Assembly: GCA_947462425.1 (NCBI GenBank)
Contig: CANHPI010000226.1
Location: 1-5,026, forward strand
Direction: 5' to 3'
DNA: 5,026 bases
Origin: Bacteroidota bacterium
GTDB taxonomy: Bacteria; Bacteroidota; Bacteroidia; B-17B0; B-17BO
Each line of letters opens with the position of its first letter. Positions within the stretch are counted from its first letter, which is position 1. The translations under genes and the position numbers were made by a program. This document shows, piece by piece, positions 4,876 through 5,026 of the stretch. The notes below the pieces were generated by a model. That model did no database searches. It saw only the letters and a program-made list of their open reading frames with translations, and had not been told where the DNA came from.

Positions 4876-5026
4876 TTATGTAGGCTTTGTAATTTTATTA
4901 TGGCAGAATTAAAGCAGTTCTTCATGGGGTGTTAGGAATTGCAGAAAAGTTATCTTCTTGACAGCCGAAACCAACATAACCTCGTTTTATAGTTTGTAAG
5001 AAAAAAGCAATATATTTGAACAAAAT
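4876..5026. other. Right end without recognisable feature
   Basis: I see no gene, strong hairpin or RNA signature here. The longest ATG-started frame that I noticed (from 4900) encodes only 11 residues. The stretch may be the upstream region of a gene that lies beyond the window edge. Confidence 0.5.

Overview
The window is AT-rich DNA (roughly 30% G+C by eye) that fits a member of the Bacteroidota, most likely a flavobacterium. This rests on the A/T-rich leaders without Shine-Dalgarno sequences, two short lipoproteins of types common in that phylum (PEGA; EGF-like plus C2-like), a small stand-alone winged-helix protein, and small orphan proteins of a kind scattered through flavobacterial accessory regions. 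No rRNA, tRNA, transposase, integrase or CRISPR array is visible.

Left part (1-1540, plus strand): a series of small orphan genes. First comes a 161-residue protein with an N-terminal membrane anchor. Next is a small soluble reading frame broken by one in-frame TAA (536-802). Its second stop codon lies in a block of three consecutive hairpins (794-870) that resembles intergenic repeats of Bacteroidota. Immediately after the block is an unlisted 33-residue membrane peptide (898-999), coupled through TAATG to a 121-residue polytopic membrane protein (999-1364). A gene-free stretch (1365-1673) follows, with a rho-independent terminator at 1513-1536 and a second terminator serving the genes on the opposite strand.

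Middle part (1640-3015, minus strand): three genes read leftward. They are a 74-residue winged helix-turn-helix protein with a TTG start, a lipoprotein with an EGF-like cysteine cluster and a C2-like domain, and a PEGA-domain lipoprotein. They end at a strong hairpin terminator (1640-1664). Gaps of 77 and 62 bp allow one operon but do not prove it.

Right part (3016-5026): a 164-bp divergent control region carries two perfect 10-bp-arm inverted repeats. It separates the small regulator from a 326-residue WYL-domain transcription factor. The WYL gene is followed 3 bp later by a 138-residue protein of unknown function, and the two look like a two-gene operon. The small regulator and the WYL protein appear to share the same type of winged-helix domain, so the region looks like a paired-regulator locus. 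The last 450 bp hold only a doubtful minus-strand gene remnant.

The most interesting points are the paired regulators with palindromic candidate operators, the WYL-partner gene of unknown function, the hairpin block that supplies a stop codon in a cassette-like layout, and the overlapping micro-membrane protein.
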